Shown here piece by piece: positions 25,673 through 35,596 of a DNA stretch of 64,000 nt; position 1 is the stretch's first letter; each line of letters begins with the position of its first letter. Under the pieces are notes generated by a model. The model made no database searches, was not told where the DNA came from, and saw nothing but the letters and a program-made list of their open reading frames with translations. This DNA is from Actinosynnema pretiosum (GTDB taxonomy: Bacteria; Actinomycetota; Actinomycetes; Mycobacteriales; Pseudonocardiaceae), in NCBI RefSeq assembly GCF_024171695.1, contig NZ_JAMTCF010000007.1, forward strand, positions 1 through 64,000, written 5' to 3'. Both the position numbers and the translations under genes were made by a program.

Positions 25673-26548
25673 CCCGCGCCGCCACGCCACACCCGCCGCG
25701 ACCAGCCCGGCCACCGCGCCCAGCCCCAGCACCGAGGGCACCCCGATCCGGGCCGCCTTGCGGGCCGTGCGGAAGTCCCGCGTCTCCCAGCCGCGCTTGC
25801 GCGCCGTCTCGCGCAGGCCCGAGTCCGGGTTCACCGCGACCGCCGTGCCGACCACCGACAGCATCGGCACGTCGTTCACCGAGTCCGAGTACGCCGTGCA
25901 CCGGCGCAGGTCCAGGCCCTCCTGCGCGGCCAGCGCGCGCACCGCGTGCGCCTTCGCCTTGCCGTGCAGCAGGTCGCCCACGAGCCTGCCCGTGTAGATC
26001 CCGTCCACGTTCTCGCCGACCGTGCCCAGCGCCCCGGTGAGCCCGAGCCGCCTGGCGATGATCGTCGCCAGCTCGACCGGCGTCGCCGTCACGAGCCACA
26101 CGCGCTGACCGGCGTCCAGGTGCATCTGCGCGAGCGCCTGCGTGCCCGCCCAGATCTTGTCCGCCATCAGCTCGTCGTAGATCTCCTCGCCGAGGCTGAT
26201 GATCTCCGCGACGCTGCGCCCCGCCACGAACGACAGGGCCTGCTCGCGCGACTCCTTCACGCTCTGCGGGTTCTCCCGGCCGCCCACCCGGAACTTCAGC
26301 TGCTGCCAGGCGAAGCCCACCAGGTCCGAGTTCCTGAAGTACTTCCTGGCCGCGAGCCCGCGCGCGAAGTGGAAGATCGACGCGCCCATCATCATCGTGT
26401 TGTCCACGTCGAAGAAGGCGGCTGCCGTCAAGTCCGACGCCGCCTGACCCGGTGCGTCGGCGAGTGCAGCCGCCGCCGACGCCTCGCCCGCCAGTTCGGC
26501 GAGCCTCTCGCGCTCGGCCGAGCCCTGCACCACACGCTTCGACACCAC
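25664..26548 (-). CDS. HAD-superfamily IB phosphatase (SerB1-like)
   Basis: The 294-residue protein has HAD motif I in FFDVDNTMM, motif II in LVTATP and motif III/IV in [11 protein letters not shown], with KAKAH as the lysine segment. This is the SerB-like IB group and corresponds to serB1 (Rv0505c, recalled). Phosphoserine phosphatase activity is possible but unproven. A C-terminal hydrophobic helix (about residues 270-290) ending in WRRGRW may tether it to the membrane. The GTG at 26548 follows GGAGGCGCTGGA. Confidence 0.87.
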   Translation of the reverse strand: MVSKRVVQGSAERERLAELAGEASAAAALADAPGQAASDLTAAAFFDVDNTMMMGASIFHFARGLAARKYFRNSDLVGFAWQQLKFRVGGRENPQSVKESREQALSFVAGRSVAEIISLGEEIYDELMADKIWAGTQALAQMHLDAGQRVWLVTATPVELATIIARRLGLTGALGTVGENVDGIYTGRLVGDLLHGKAKAHAVRALAAQEGLDLRRCTAYSDSVNDVPMLSVVGTAVAVNPDSGLRETARKRGWETRDFRTARKAARIGVPSVLGLGAVAGLVAAGVAWRRGRW

Positions 26549-26588
26549 TCCAGCGCCTCCCAGGGGTTCGATGCGACAAGAGTAGCGA

Positions 26589-27851
26589 TCAGCCGGTGGG
26601 GAGGATGCCGGACAGCCCCGGCAGCTCCAGCGGCAGCGGCAGTTGCAGCGACGGCAGCGGGAGGGTGGGCAGCAGGTCCGTGAGCTGCGGCAGCGGCAGC
26701 TGCACTCCGGGCTGCTCGGTCTGCGGCTGGCCCGCCTTGGGCGTGGTGGTCACCACCGTCGGCCGCCCCGCACCGGTGGTGGGGACCACGTCGGGCCTCG
26801 GCGCGCCGGTCGTGCCGGGGCTCACCTGACCGGTGCCGGGCACGGGCGCGGACGAGGTCGTGGACGGGACCGCCGACGTCGGGCCCGGTTCCTGGCCGAC
26901 CGGCTCGCACCGCTCCTCGGCGGGGAGCGGTCCGAGGTCGTCGGACGTGCCCGAGGTCACCACCGCGCACTCGGCGCGGGCCAGCAGGCCGACCACGCGC
27001 AGCCCGATGCGGCCCAGCAGCTCCATCGACCCGCCCGCGCGTGCGTCCGCGTCGGCGGGCAGCTCGTGGCGCACCGAGTCCAGCTTGTGCGACTGGGCGG
27101 CTGCCCACTCGTACAGCGAGCCGAGCGCGCCCCGGTCGACCGCCGTGCCGTGCGCGACCAGCGCCCGCGCGCCCGCCGACGCGTCCGCGTCGAAGTCGGA
27201 GAACGCGGTCAGGTACCCGGCGACCGGTCCGCCGCCGGTGTCCCGGCCCCGCCCGGCCAGCGTCTCCACCTCGGACAGCCGGGACGCGGCGAACTCCAGC
27301 CGCTTGAAGCCCTTGCCGTCCTCGGCGAACGTGAGCCCGAGCTGGGCCTCCTCGGCGGTCCGCTTGACCCCGTACAGCGCGTCGCCGGGCAGCGCGTCCT
27401 TGCTCAGCAGGACCGACATCCCCGCCAGCGACAGCAGCAGGCACAGCGCCGCCGCCGAGGCGACCAGGAACCGCCCGCGCGCGCCGCCGCGTCTTCGCCG
27501 CTCCCCGAGGTCGGTGACGCCACCCCGGCCCGCGCCGGAGCCCGCGTCGACGCGCGAGCCCGTGCCGTCAGAGCCATCCGTGCCATCAGCGCCGTCAGCG
27601 CCACCCACCGGCTCCAGGATCGCCGTGTCGGCGATCGAGGCGGCCATCCCGTCCAGCACCCGCGCGCGCATCCGAGCCCTGGTGTCCGAGTCCGGACCGC
27701 CCTGCTCGGCCGCCCGCCTGAGCACCTCGACGACGGCCAGCTCACGCGCGAAGTCCGGGTCCGCCTTGCCCTCCGGCAGCGCCTCGACAGCGCGGGCGAA
27801 CTCCTCGTCGTCCCCGTGACGCCCCAGCGGCGTGATTCCTCTACCCACCAT
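26589..27851 (-). CDS. DUF5667 membrane protein, likely linked to the sigma factor
   Basis: The 420-residue protein has a cytoplasmic N-terminus of about 130 residues, one transmembrane segment ([20 protein letters not shown]), then the DUF5667 domain ([17 protein letters not shown] onward). Its C-terminus is a Pro/Thr-rich, then Leu-Pro-rich, extracytoplasmic tail ([15 protein letters not shown]). It lies 86 nt downstream of an ECF sigma gene on the same strand, the usual place for an anti-sigma factor, but no zinc-type anti-sigma motif is visible. The function is inferred from context. Confidence 0.8.
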   Translation of the reverse strand: MVGRGITPLGRHGDDEEFARAVEALPEGKADPDFARELAVVEVLRRAAEQGGPDSDTRARMRARVLDGMAASIADTAILEPVGGADGADGTDGSDGTGSRVDAGSGAGRGGVTDLGERRRRGGARGRFLVASAAALCLLLSLAGMSVLLSKDALPGDALYGVKRTAEEAQLGLTFAEDGKGFKRLEFAASRLSEVETLAGRGRDTGGGPVAGYLTAFSDFDADASAGARALVAHGTAVDRGALGSLYEWAAAQSHKLDSVRHELPADADARAGGSMELLGRIGLRVVGLLARAECAVVTSGTSDDLGPLPAEERCEPVGQEPGPTSAVPSTTSSAPVPGTGQVSPGTTGAPRPDVVPTTGAGRPTVVTTTPKAGQPQTEQPGVQLPLPQLTDLLPTLPLPSLQLPLPLELPGLSGILPTG

Positions 27852-27937
27852 CCCGCACCGTCCGACCAGCGTGCCTGCACCGAAGTAACGAACCGGGATG
27901 TTCCGGGGTTACGCGCGACCGAGCGGTCCGGCGCCGC

Positions 27938-28591
27938 TCACCGCAACCACTGTGGCAGCAGTTGGGCCAACCGGCGCACCGCGCGGTGCTGCAGGGCCTT
28001 GACGGCACCCTCGTTGCGCCCCATCTTCGCCGCGGTCTCGGCCACGGACAAGCCCTGGATGAAGCGCAGGGTAATGCACTCGCGCTGGTCATCCCCCAGT
28101 TGGCGGACGCAGCGGAGCAGCTCCTCGCTCGTCGCCAGCGCCAGCACCTCCTGCTCCGGCCCGTCCGCCGCCTCGCGGTTGTCCGCCAGCTCGGCCGTGG
28201 TGATCTCCAACCGGTACCGGCTGGACTTCACGTGGTCGAACACGATGTTCCTGGCGATCGTCACGAACCACGCGCCCACGTCCCGGCCCTGGTAGCTGAT
28301 CGACCCGATGCTCCGCAGCGCCCGCAGGAACGTCTCGCTGGTGACGTCCTCGGCCAGCGTCCGGTCCCCGATCCGGAACAGGACGTAGCGGTACACCACG
28401 TCGACGTACCGGTCGTACAGGGCGCCGAACGCCTCCTTGTCGCCGCCCTGGGCGGCGCGCACCAGGGCCCACGGCTCGTCTGGCGCCTCGCCGTCCACGT
28501 CCTCGCCCGTGCTCGACCGCCTGCCCCCGCCCCACAGGGAGCGGAGACCACGGCGGGGTCTCGCGCTGTTCTCGCGCGTCCTCGCGGTCAT
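27938..28591 (-). CDS. ECF sigma factor (sigma-70 family)
   Basis: The 217-residue protein has region 2 (FGALYDRYVDVVYRYV, then DRTLAEDVTSETFLRAL) and region 4 (LRFIQGLSVAETAAKMGRNEGAVKALQHRAVRRL), with no extra C-terminal domain. About 45 basic/disordered residues precede region 2, which recalls BldN-type sigma factors. The neighbouring DUF5667 membrane protein may hold it inactive. The ATG at 28591 is the first in-frame start that keeps the intergenic gap with the divergent ligase gene. Confidence 0.92.
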   Translation of the reverse strand: MTARTRENSARPRRGLRSLWGGGRRSSTGEDVDGEAPDEPWALVRAAQGGDKEAFGALYDRYVDVVYRYVLFRIGDRTLAEDVTSETFLRALRSIGSISYQGRDVGAWFVTIARNIVFDHVKSSRYRLEITTAELADNREAADGPEQEVLALATSEELLRCVRQLGDDQRECITLRFIQGLSVAETAAKMGRNEGAVKALQHRAVRRLAQLLPQWLR

Positions 28592-28783
28592 CGGCTCGCG
28601 GCACCTCCACGGAGTCGACGCTCCCGCAGCATACGTTTCCCCACCTCTGTATCAGGGATTCGGTGACAGTAGGGACCGGTGCGCGCGTTCCGCGAGCGGG
28701 GTCACCCGAGGGCACTACGTGCGCGGCCCCGACCGTGCCAGACTGCGACCAGGTCCCGCAGGGTCCCCGACGAGGAGGCTGCC

Positions 28784-30301
28784 TTGGTCGCTCCCGCCCG
28801 CAACGTCGCAGACCTGGTGCGCGAGTCGGCGCGCAGGGGACCGGGCCACCCGGCCGTGGTCGACGTCACCACGTCGGAGGTCCTGGACTGGGGTCGGCTG
28901 GACGCGGCGGTGGACGCGGAGGCCCGAAGGCTCGTGGCCGAGGGGCTGCGGCCGGGCGACCGGGTCGCGGTGCGGCTGCCGTCCGGCCCGGCGTTCTGCG
29001 CGGCGGTGTTCGGCGCGCTGCGCGCGGGCGGCGTCCTGGTGCTGCTGGGCGCGGGTCAGCCGCGCCGCGAGCTGGACCGGCTGCTCGCCGACAGCGGGGC
29101 CCGGCTGCTGGTGGGCGACCTCGCAGACCTAGCCGAAGACGCCGACGCGGGCGAGCCTCTGAACCCGGAGGTCACCGTGCTGCCCGCGCCCGCGCTGGAC
29201 GTGGCGGCGGGCTCGGTCGACCCGGTCGACGCGGTCCGGGGCGGCGAGGACGTCGCCGTGATCGGCTACACCTCCGGCACCTCGGGCGTGCCGCGCGGCG
29301 CGATGCTGTCGCACCGGGCGCTGCTGGCGAACGTCGACCAGTGCGCCGAGCTGCGCCCCGCCCCGGTCACGGCGGGGGACCGGGTGCTGCTCGCGCTGCC
29401 GCTGTTCCACGTCTACGGGCTCGGCCCCGGCCTGCTCCAGGTCGCGGGCGCGGGTGCCACCGCCGTGCTGGTCGAGCGGTTCGACCCGGACGCCGCGCTC
29501 ACCGCGATCCGCGAGCACCGGGTGACCGCGCTGGTCGGCGTGCCGCCGATGTACCGGGCGCTGCTGGCCCAGCCGGTCGAGCGCTTGCGCCGCGACCTGG
29601 CCACCGTGCGCCTGTTCACCTCCGGCGCGGCCCCGCTGCCGCCCGAGGTGCTGACCGGGATGCGCGCCGCGACGGGCCTGGTCGTGCACGAGGGCTACGG
29701 CCTCACCGAGACCGGTCCCGTGCTGACGTCCTCGCTGGTCACGGGCACGGCGAAGCCGGGTTCGGTGGGCAGCCCGCTGCCCGGCGTCGAGCTGCGCCTG
29801 GTCGACAGCGACGGCTCCCCGCTCGACCTGGAGGAGGACGAGCCGGGCACCGGGCTGGTGTCGGTGCGCGGCGCGAACCTGTTCAGCGGCTACTGGCCGG
29901 ACGGCGCGCACGGCCCGGCCGAGGACGGCTGGTTCCGCACCGGCGACGTCGGCTACCTGGACTCCGACGGGGACCTGCACCTGGTCGACCGGGCGGGCGA
30001 CCTGATCATCGTCAACGGGTTCAACGTCTACCCGCACGAGATCGAGGCGGTGCTGCGCGAGCTGCCCGGCGTGGTCGAGGCGGCGGCGGTGGGCGTGCCG
30101 GACGAGCGGACCGGCGAGGCGGTCAAGGTCGTGCTGGCGCTGGCGGACGGGGTCGAGCTGGACGAGGCGCGGGTGCGCGAGCACTGCGCGGACCGGCTGG
30201 CGAAGTTCAAGGTCCCGACCTCGGTGGAGTTCACCTCGGCGCTGCCGCACTCGCCGACCGGCAAGGTCGCGCGGGCCCTGCTCCGGCCGCCGCTGATCTG
30301 A
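28784..30301 (+). CDS. AMP-binding acyl-CoA synthetase
   Basis: The 505-residue adenylate-forming enzyme has YTSGTSGVPRGAM, the GYGLTETGP core motif, the aspartate in WFRTGDVGYL, the hinge DLIIVNGFNVYP and the C-terminal lysine in SPTGKVARAL. It likely activates a fatty or aromatic acid to the CoA thioester. TTG 28784 is selected because GAGGAGG precedes it by 4 nt and the protein then begins at the conserved VADLV region; the GTG upstream has no ribosome site. The glutaredoxin gene follows 17 nt later. Confidence 0.87.
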   Translation: MVAPARNVADLVRESARRGPGHPAVVDVTTSEVLDWGRLDAAVDAEARRLVAEGLRPGDRVAVRLPSGPAFCAAVFGALRAGGVLVLLGAGQPRRELDRLLADSGARLLVGDLADLAEDADAGEPLNPEVTVLPAPALDVAAGSVDPVDAVRGGEDVAVIGYTSGTSGVPRGAMLSHRALLANVDQCAELRPAPVTAGDRVLLALPLFHVYGLGPGLLQVAGAGATAVLVERFDPDAALTAIREHRVTALVGVPPMYRALLAQPVERLRRDLATVRLFTSGAAPLPPEVLTGMRAATGLVVHEGYGLTETGPVLTSSLVTGTAKPGSVGSPLPGVELRLVDSDGSPLDLEEDEPGTGLVSVRGANLFSGYWPDGAHGPAEDGWFRTGDVGYLDSDGDLHLVDRAGDLIIVNGFNVYPHEIEAVLRELPGVVEAAAVGVPDERTGEAVKVVLALADGVELDEARVREHCADRLAKFKVPTSVEFTSALPHSPTGKVARALLRPPLI

Positions 30302-30318
30302 GGGGGAGGATGGGGGCC

Positions 30319-30555
30319 GTGAGCCACCACGTCACCCTCGTCACCCGCGTCGACTGCCACTCGTGCGAGCAGGCCAGGGCGGATTTGGACCGGATCTGCG
30401 GCGAGCTGGGCGTGCCGTGGGACGTCGTCGACGTCGACTCGGACCGGGAGCTGCGCGCCGAGTACGGCGACCGGGTGCCGGTGATCCTGGTCGACGGCGA
30501 GGAGCACGGGTACTGGGAGGTCGAGGAGGACCGGCTGCGCGCCGCGCTGGCCTGA
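30319..30555 (+). CDS. Glutaredoxin family protein
   Basis: The 78-residue protein has a thioredoxin fold. TLVTRVDCHSCEQA gives a CxxC centre (DCHSC), and VPVILVDGEEHGYWEV includes the conserved cis-proline. Similar proteins precede hemA in actinobacteria (Rv0508, recalled). It may serve as a small thiol-disulfide oxidoreductase with mycothiol. GTG 30319 is preferred, 9 nt after AGGGGGAGG; ATG 30310 overlaps the ribosome site. Confidence 0.88.
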   Translation: MSHHVTLVTRVDCHSCEQARADLDRICGELGVPWDVVDVDSDRELRAEYGDRVPVILVDGEEHGYWEVEEDRLRAALA

Positions 30556-30616
30556 CCGCACTGGCCTGACCGTGCCCGCCTGACCGCGCCCGCCTGACCG
30601 CGCTGCCCTGACCGGG
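30547..30616 (+). repeat. 14-bp tandem repeat starting at the glutaredoxin stop codon
   Basis: TGACC recurs with an exact 14-bp period (TGA at 30553, 30567, 30581, 30595, 30609). The consensus unit is TGACCGYRCYSGCC. The first TGA is the glutaredoxin stop codon. No gene is seen in 30617-30740. Confidence 0.85.
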
Positions 30617-30740
30617 ACCGGGGCCACTCGCGTCGCGCCCACCCGTGCGCGCGCGTAGGCCGCTCGGGTGCGCTGAGCGGGAAAAACCACCCAGGGGTGG
30701 TAAGCCGCCACCGCGCGAACCGGGCCGGAGCCGGTGTCGA

Positions 30741-32477
30741 ATGTCCGGCATGACTCGCTGGAAGGCCGCACTGCTCGGGCTGCTCTCGGTGGCCGCCGCG
30801 CTGGCGGCGGGGCACCTGGCCGCAGGGTTCGTGGGGCTGTCCGCCTCGCCGTACCTGGCGGTCGGCAACACCGCGATCGACTTCACGCCGACCCCGGTGA
30901 AGGACTTCGCCGTCCGCACCTTCGGCACCGCCGACAAGCCCGTGCTGCTGCTCGGCATGGCGGTGGTGATCGCGCTGCTCGCCGTGCTGGCCGGCCTGCT
31001 GTCCCGCCGCTCCCCGCTGCCCGGCACGGTGCTGGCGGGCGCGCTGGGCCTGATCGGCATCGCGGCCGTGCTGTACCGGCCGGACCTCGGCAGGCTGGCC
31101 GTCCTCGCCCCGCTGGCGAGCCTGGTGGCGGGCGTGGGCGCGTTCCGCTGGCTGCACGGCCGGGTGAGCGCCCCGACGGCTCCTGGCGGCGCTCAGCCGC
31201 CAGGCCGCGCCCCGACCCGACCCGCCCCGAAGGCCACCACCGCCGACCGCGCCCCAGACGGCGCCCCCGACGCCGCCGACGCCGACCCGGACGGACGCGC
31301 CCGAACCGGTGGTGTCCCGGCCGAGGACGACCCGATCGGTCCCGACCCGCGCGGGGGAGCCCCGGCCGCCCCCGGTCCCACCCCCGCAGCCCCCACCCCC
31401 GCCTCCGCCGAGAAGCCCGTCGCCCCCGACCGCCGCGCGTTCCTCACCGTCGCGGGCGCGGCCGTCGTCGCCGGGGCCTCCGGCCAGCTCATCGGCAGCC
31501 GGACCGACGTCGAGGGCTCCCGCACCGCCGTCGGCAGCCTCGAACCCGCCGTCCGCGCCCCCGCCCTCCCGGACGGCGTCGACTTCGCCGCCGAGGGCAC
31601 CCCGACCTTCCTCACCCCGAACGCCGACTTCTACCGCGTCGACACCGCCCTGACCGTGCCCAAGGTCCGCGCCGAGGACTGGTCGCTCAAGGTCCACGGC
31701 CTGGTCGACCGCGAGCTCACCCTCAGCTACGAGGACCTGCGCAGCCGCGACCTCGTCGAGCAGGTCACCACCCTCACCTGCGTCTCCAACGAGGTCGGCG
31801 GCCCCTACGCCTCCACCGCGACCTTCGTCGGCGTCCCGCTGCGCGACGTGCTGCTCGAGGCGGGCGTCCGCCCCGGAGCCGACCAGCTGTTCTCCACCAG
31901 CGCGGACGGCTGGACGGCGGGCACGCCGGTCGACGTCGTCATGGAGCCCGACCGGGGCGCCCTGATCGCGCTGGCCATGAACGGCGAGCCGCTGCCGGTC
32001 GAGCACGGCTTCCCGGCCCGGCTGGTCGTGCCCGGCCTCTACGGGTACATCTCAGCCACCAAGTGGGTCGTCGACCTGCTGCTCACCACGTTCGCCGAGC
32101 GCACCTGCTACTGGCGCGAGCGCGGCTGGGGCCAGTTCGGGCCGATCAAGGTCATGTCCCGGATCGACAGCCCCAAGGGCCTGTCCACGGTCACCGGCAA
32201 GGCCGTGGTGACCGGCGTCGCCTGGGCCCAGCCGGTGGGCGTCGGCAAGGTCGAGGTGCGCGCCGACGGCGGCCCGTGGCAGACCGCGCGGCTGGCCGCC
32301 GAGGTGAACGCCTCGACCTGGCGGATGTGGCGGGCCGAGCTGGACCTGCCGCCCGGCGGCCACACCGTCGAGGTGCGCGCCACCGACCGGGACGGCCGGA
32401 CCCAGCCGCAGGAGCGGGTGCCCCCGATCCCGGACGGGGCGACCGGCTGGCACTCGATTTTCTTCACGGTCGGGTGA
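30741..32477 (+). CDS. Membrane-anchored sulfite oxidase-like molybdopterin enzyme
   Basis: The 578-residue protein begins with four transmembrane helices (about residues 5-28, 70-92, 94-116 and 118-140). A Pro/Ala-rich linker and a fifth hydrophobic segment preceded by DRRAF (residues about 230-260) follow. Then come an oxidoreductase molybdopterin domain and an Ig-like dimerisation domain. Cys347 in TLTCVSNEVGG is the expected molybdenum ligand. The catalytic part should lie outside the membrane. It pairs with a fasciclin lipoprotein downstream, a frequent actinobacterial arrangement. ATG 30750 is an alternative start. Confidence 0.85.
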   Translation: MSGMTRWKAALLGLLSVAAALAAGHLAAGFVGLSASPYLAVGNTAIDFTPTPVKDFAVRTFGTADKPVLLLGMAVVIALLAVLAGLLSRRSPLPGTVLAGALGLIGIAAVLYRPDLGRLAVLAPLASLVAGVGAFRWLHGRVSAPTAPGGAQPPGRAPTRPAPKATTADRAPDGAPDAADADPDGRARTGGVPAEDDPIGPDPRGGAPAAPGPTPAAPTPASAEKPVAPDRRAFLTVAGAAVVAGASGQLIGSRTDVEGSRTAVGSLEPAVRAPALPDGVDFAAEGTPTFLTPNADFYRVDTALTVPKVRAEDWSLKVHGLVDRELTLSYEDLRSRDLVEQVTTLTCVSNEVGGPYASTATFVGVPLRDVLLEAGVRPGADQLFSTSADGWTAGTPVDVVMEPDRGALIALAMNGEPLPVEHGFPARLVVPGLYGYISATKWVVDLLLTTFAERTCYWRERGWGQFGPIKVMSRIDSPKGLSTVTGKAVVTGVAWAQPVGVGKVEVRADGGPWQTARLAAEVNASTWRMWRAELDLPPGGHTVEVRATDRDGRTQPQERVPPIPDGATGWHSIFFTVG

Positions 32478-32559
32478 AAGAACTGAACCTCAGGGCGATA
32501 CGAGTCGAACGAATCAGTGGAATCCACTGATGGTTGAACTCACTGAGGAGTGATCCGCC

Positions 32560-33210
32560 GTGCGGAACAGCAAGCTCGCCCTCGTCGGAACCGCGCTGGT
32601 CGCGTCCCTGGCCCTCACCGCCTGCGGAGGCAGCGGGGACACCGCGTCGACGAGCAGCGCGCCCGCCGCCTCGTCGTCCGCGCCGATGACCCAGATGAGC
32701 AGCGCGGACGGCGCCACGAAGACCACCGACGTCTTCGGCCCCGGCTGCGCCAGCGTCCCGCAGGACCCGTCCAACAAGGGCTCCCTGGAGGGCATGGTCA
32801 CCGACCCGGTGGCCACCGCCGCCAGCAACAACCCGCTGCTCACCAAGCTGGTCACCGCCGTGAAGGCGGCGAACCTGGTCGACACGCTCAACGCGCAGAC
32901 CGCGATCACCGTGTTCGCGCCCGCCGACCCGGCGTTCGAGGCCCTCGGCGAGGCCAAGTTCCAGGAGCTCGCGGCCAAGCCGGAGGAGCTGGCCAAGGTC
33001 CTGCAGTACCACGTGGTCGGCAAGCGCTACGACGCCGAGGGCCTGGAGGCCGCGGGCACCGTCAAGGCGCTGACCGGGGAGGAGCTCAAGATCACCGGCT
33101 CCGGCGAGTCGATGATGGTCAACGACGCGAAGGTCCTGTGCGGGAACATCCCGACCAAGAACGCCACCGTGTTCGTGATCGACACCGTGCTGACCGCGCC
33201 CGCCGCCTGA
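32560..33210 (+). CDS. Fasciclin (FAS1) domain lipoprotein
   Basis: The 216-residue exported protein has a lipoprotein signal ending LTACGG (lipidated cysteine near 22), a Ser/Thr/Ala-rich linker, then one FAS1 domain (LLTKLVTAVKAANLVDTL, TVFAPADPAFEAL, YHVVGKRYDAE, ATVFVIDTVL). It resembles the MPT70/MPT83 group and has adhesion-like folds of unknown ligand. The GTG at 32560 follows GAGGAG. It may be cotranscribed with the molybdopterin enzyme (82 nt gap). Confidence 0.9.
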   Translation: MRNSKLALVGTALVASLALTACGGSGDTASTSSAPAASSSAPMTQMSSADGATKTTDVFGPGCASVPQDPSNKGSLEGMVTDPVATAASNNPLLTKLVTAVKAANLVDTLNAQTAITVFAPADPAFEALGEAKFQELAAKPEELAKVLQYHVVGKRYDAEGLEAAGTVKALTGEELKITGSGESMMVNDAKVLCGNIPTKNATVFVIDTVLTAPAA

Positions 33211-33225
33211 TCGGGGGGCAGCGCA

Positions 33226-33264
33226 GGCGAGCCGCGGGGACCGGGGACGGGCCCGCGGCTCGCC
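33226..33264 (+). terminator. Terminator after the fasciclin gene
   Basis: A perfect 13-bp stem (33226-33238 with 33252-33264) has a 13-nt loop, and lies between the fasciclin gene and the rex promoter. Confidence 0.65.
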
Positions 33265-33367
33265 GCCTTCCGGGGGTGGCTCCGGGGGCGACCTCCGGGA
33301 GCGCTGTCCGGGGGGCTCCGACGTGTTCGTCGACTTCACCCGGTGTGACGGGGCGGTTCCGCCGACT

Positions 33368-33385
33368 TTGTGCGTGCGTTCACAA
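33368..33385 (+). promoter_or_regulatory. Rex operator
   Basis: TTGTGCGTGCGTTCACAA matches the Streptomyces Rex-binding consensus (TGTGAACGCGTTCACA core) in 13 of 16 core positions and keeps the TTGTG/CACAA ends. It overlaps the -35/spacer region of a promoter whose -10 is TACGGT at 33390-33395, so NADH-sensitive autorepression of rex-hemACD is predicted. Confidence 0.88.
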
Positions 33386-33462
33386 GCTGTACGGTGGTCG
33401 CATCACACCGCTGGTGGAGGTGCCCGGCGGCTCTTGGTGGCGGACGTCTGAGGAGTACCAGC

Positions 33463-34233
33463 GTGGCGGCTCAGCGGGGCGAGGGTGACGCGAGCGCGAC
33501 CACCCCGAAGGCCCCTGCGGAGGCCGAGGTCCGGGAGCGGGCCCGCGCGATCCCCGAAGCGGCGGTCGCCCGGCTCGCGGTGTACCTGAGGGTGCTCTCC
33601 GGCATGGCCGATCAGGGCGTGACGACCATCTCCAGCGAGGAGCTCTCCGGGGCAGCCGGGGTCAACTCGGCGAAGCTCCGCAAGGACCTGTCCTACGTCG
33701 GCTCGTACGGCACGCGCGGCGTCGGCTACGACGTCGAGGTCCTCGTGAGCCACATCGAGCGCATCCTCGGGCTCACCCGCAAGCACAGCGTCGCGGTGGT
33801 GGGAATCGGTAATCTTGGTCACGCGCTGGCCAACTACGGCGGCTTCCCCAGCAGGGGCTTCCCGGTGGCCGCGCTGTTCGACATGGACCCCGACCTGACC
33901 GGTGTCCCGGTAGGGGGAATCCCGGTCAGCCACATCGACGACCTCACCTCGGTCTGCGCCGAGCGGGAGGTGTCCATCGGGGTCATCGCGACCCCGCCCC
34001 AGGCGGCCCAGGCCGTCTGCGACCGTTTGGTATCCGCCGGAGTGCAGTGCATCCTGAACTTCGCACCCGTCGTCCTCCAGGTCCCGGACAACGTCGAGGT
34101 GCGCAAGGTCGACCTGGCGGTCGAGATGCAGATCCTGTCGTTCCACGTCGCGCGACGGGCTGACGAAGCCGCCGGGGAAGTGGTCAGCGGAGCCAGCGGA
34201 GTCGGTGTGGACGGGGTGGTGATTCGCCCGTGA
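33463..34233 (+). CDS. rex: Redox-sensing transcriptional repressor Rex
   Basis: The 256-residue repressor has an N-terminal winged helix ([23 protein letters not shown] region) and a Rossmann domain with [16 protein letters not shown], which binds NADH/NAD+. When NADH rises Rex leaves DNA and respiratory genes are induced. The GTG at 33463 follows GAGGAG; the extra 31 residues upstream would overlap the operator. Its own operator lies 78 nt upstream. hemA follows 46 nt later, as in Streptomyces. Confidence 0.96.
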   Translation: MAAQRGEGDASATTPKAPAEAEVRERARAIPEAAVARLAVYLRVLSGMADQGVTTISSEELSGAAGVNSAKLRKDLSYVGSYGTRGVGYDVEVLVSHIERILGLTRKHSVAVVGIGNLGHALANYGGFPSRGFPVAALFDMDPDLTGVPVGGIPVSHIDDLTSVCAEREVSIGVIATPPQAAQAVCDRLVSAGVQCILNFAPVVLQVPDNVEVRKVDLAVEMQILSFHVARRADEAAGEVVSGASGVGVDGVVIRP

Positions 34234-34279
34234 GCGTGCGGGTAGTGAGCCGGACGGCTCCGTGGGGCGTGGTCGCGGT

Positions 34280-35596
34280 ATGAGCCTCCTCGTCGTGGGG
34301 CTGTCCCACCGGACCACACCGGTGCCCGTGCTGGAGCGCGCGGCCGTCTCCGACCTTCCCAAGGTCCTCGGCCAGCTGCTCGCCGCCCCCAGCGTCTCCG
34401 AGGCCGTGCTGCTCTCGACCTGCAACCGGGTCGAGGTGTACGCCGTCGTCGAGACCTTCCACGGTGGCATGAACGAGGTCGTCGAGGTGCTCGCCCGCCA
34501 GTCGGGCGTGGACACCGCCGAGCTCTTCGAGCACCTGTACGTCCACTACGCGGGCGCCGCGGTGGACCACCTGTTCTCCGTGGCCGCGGGCCTGGACTCG
34601 ATGGTCGTGGGCGAGGCCCAGATCCTCGGCCAGCTGCGCTCCGCGTACGCCGCAGCCGACGAGGCGGGCGTGGTCGGGCGCACGCTGCACGAGCTGGTCC
34701 AGCAGGCGCTGCGCGTGGGCAAGCGGGTGCACAGCGACACCGGCATCGACCACGCGGGCGCGTCCGTGGTGTCCGAGGCCCTCGCCGACGCCGAGCAGGC
34801 GCTCGGCGGCCTGGCGGGCAAGCGGGCCCTGATCGTCGGCGCGGGCTCCATGGGCGGTCTCGCCGTGGCGCACCTGCGCCGCGCGGGCATCGGCTCGGTC
34901 GCCATCGCCAACCGCACCGCCGCCAACGGCGCCCGCCTCGCCGAGGCCCTGCGCGCCGAGGGCGTGCCCGCCGAGTCGGTGGGCCTGGACGCCCTGTTCG
35001 AGCAGGTCGCCGCCGCCGACGTGCTGTTCGCCTGCACCGGCTCGGTGGAGCTCACCGTCGGCGCCGAGGCCATCGGCGACCGCGCGCCCGACCGGCCGCT
35101 GGTCGTCTGCGACCTCGGCCTCCCCAAGGACGTCGACCCCGCCGCCGAACTGCTGGCGAACGTGCGGGTGGTCGACCTGGAGACCCTGCAGCGCAGGCTG
35201 TCCGACGCCCCGACCGGGCAGGACGCCCAGCGCGCGGCGGAGATCGTGGCCGAGGAGGTCCGCGCCTACCTGGCCGGGCAGCGCTCGGCCGAGGTCACGC
35301 CCACCGTCACGGCCCTGCGCAAGCGCGCCGCCGAGGTGGTCGACTCCGAGCTGCTGCGGCTCGACTCCCGGCTGCCCGAGCTGGACGGCGCGGTGCGCGC
35401 CGAGCTGGCCAAGACGGTCCGCAGGGTGGTCGACAAGCTGCTGCACACGCCGACCGTGCGGGTCAAGCAGCTGGCCGCGGGGCCGGGCGGCGCGGGCTAC
35501 GCCGAGGCGCTGCGCGAGCTGTTCGGCCTCGACCCGCAGGCGCCCGCCTCGATCAGCACCCCCCAGTCCCCGCAACACAAAGGTGAGATGCGGTGA
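34280..35596 (+). CDS. hemA: Glutamyl-tRNA reductase
   Basis: The enzyme reduces glutamyl-tRNA to glutamate-1-semialdehyde, the first step of C5 heme synthesis. The 438-residue protein has GLSHRTTPV, the catalytic Cys48 in [21 protein letters not shown], and the NADPH-binding [14 protein letters not shown]. The C-terminal dimerisation helix is present. It starts at ATG 34280 and overlaps hemC by 4 nt. Regulation by Rex through the upstream operator is expected. Confidence 0.97.
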   Translation: MSLLVVGLSHRTTPVPVLERAAVSDLPKVLGQLLAAPSVSEAVLLSTCNRVEVYAVVETFHGGMNEVVEVLARQSGVDTAELFEHLYVHYAGAAVDHLFSVAAGLDSMVVGEAQILGQLRSAYAAADEAGVVGRTLHELVQQALRVGKRVHSDTGIDHAGASVVSEALADAEQALGGLAGKRALIVGAGSMGGLAVAHLRRAGIGSVAIANRTAANGARLAEALRAEGVPAESVGLDALFEQVAAADVLFACTGSVELTVGAEAIGDRAPDRPLVVCDLGLPKDVDPAAELLANVRVVDLETLQRRLSDAPTGQDAQRAAEIVAEEVRAYLAGQRSAEVTPTVTALRKRAAEVVDSELLRLDSRLPELDGAVRAELAKTVRRVVDKLLHTPTVRVKQLAAGPGGAGYAEALRELFGLDPQAPASISTPQSPQHKGEMR

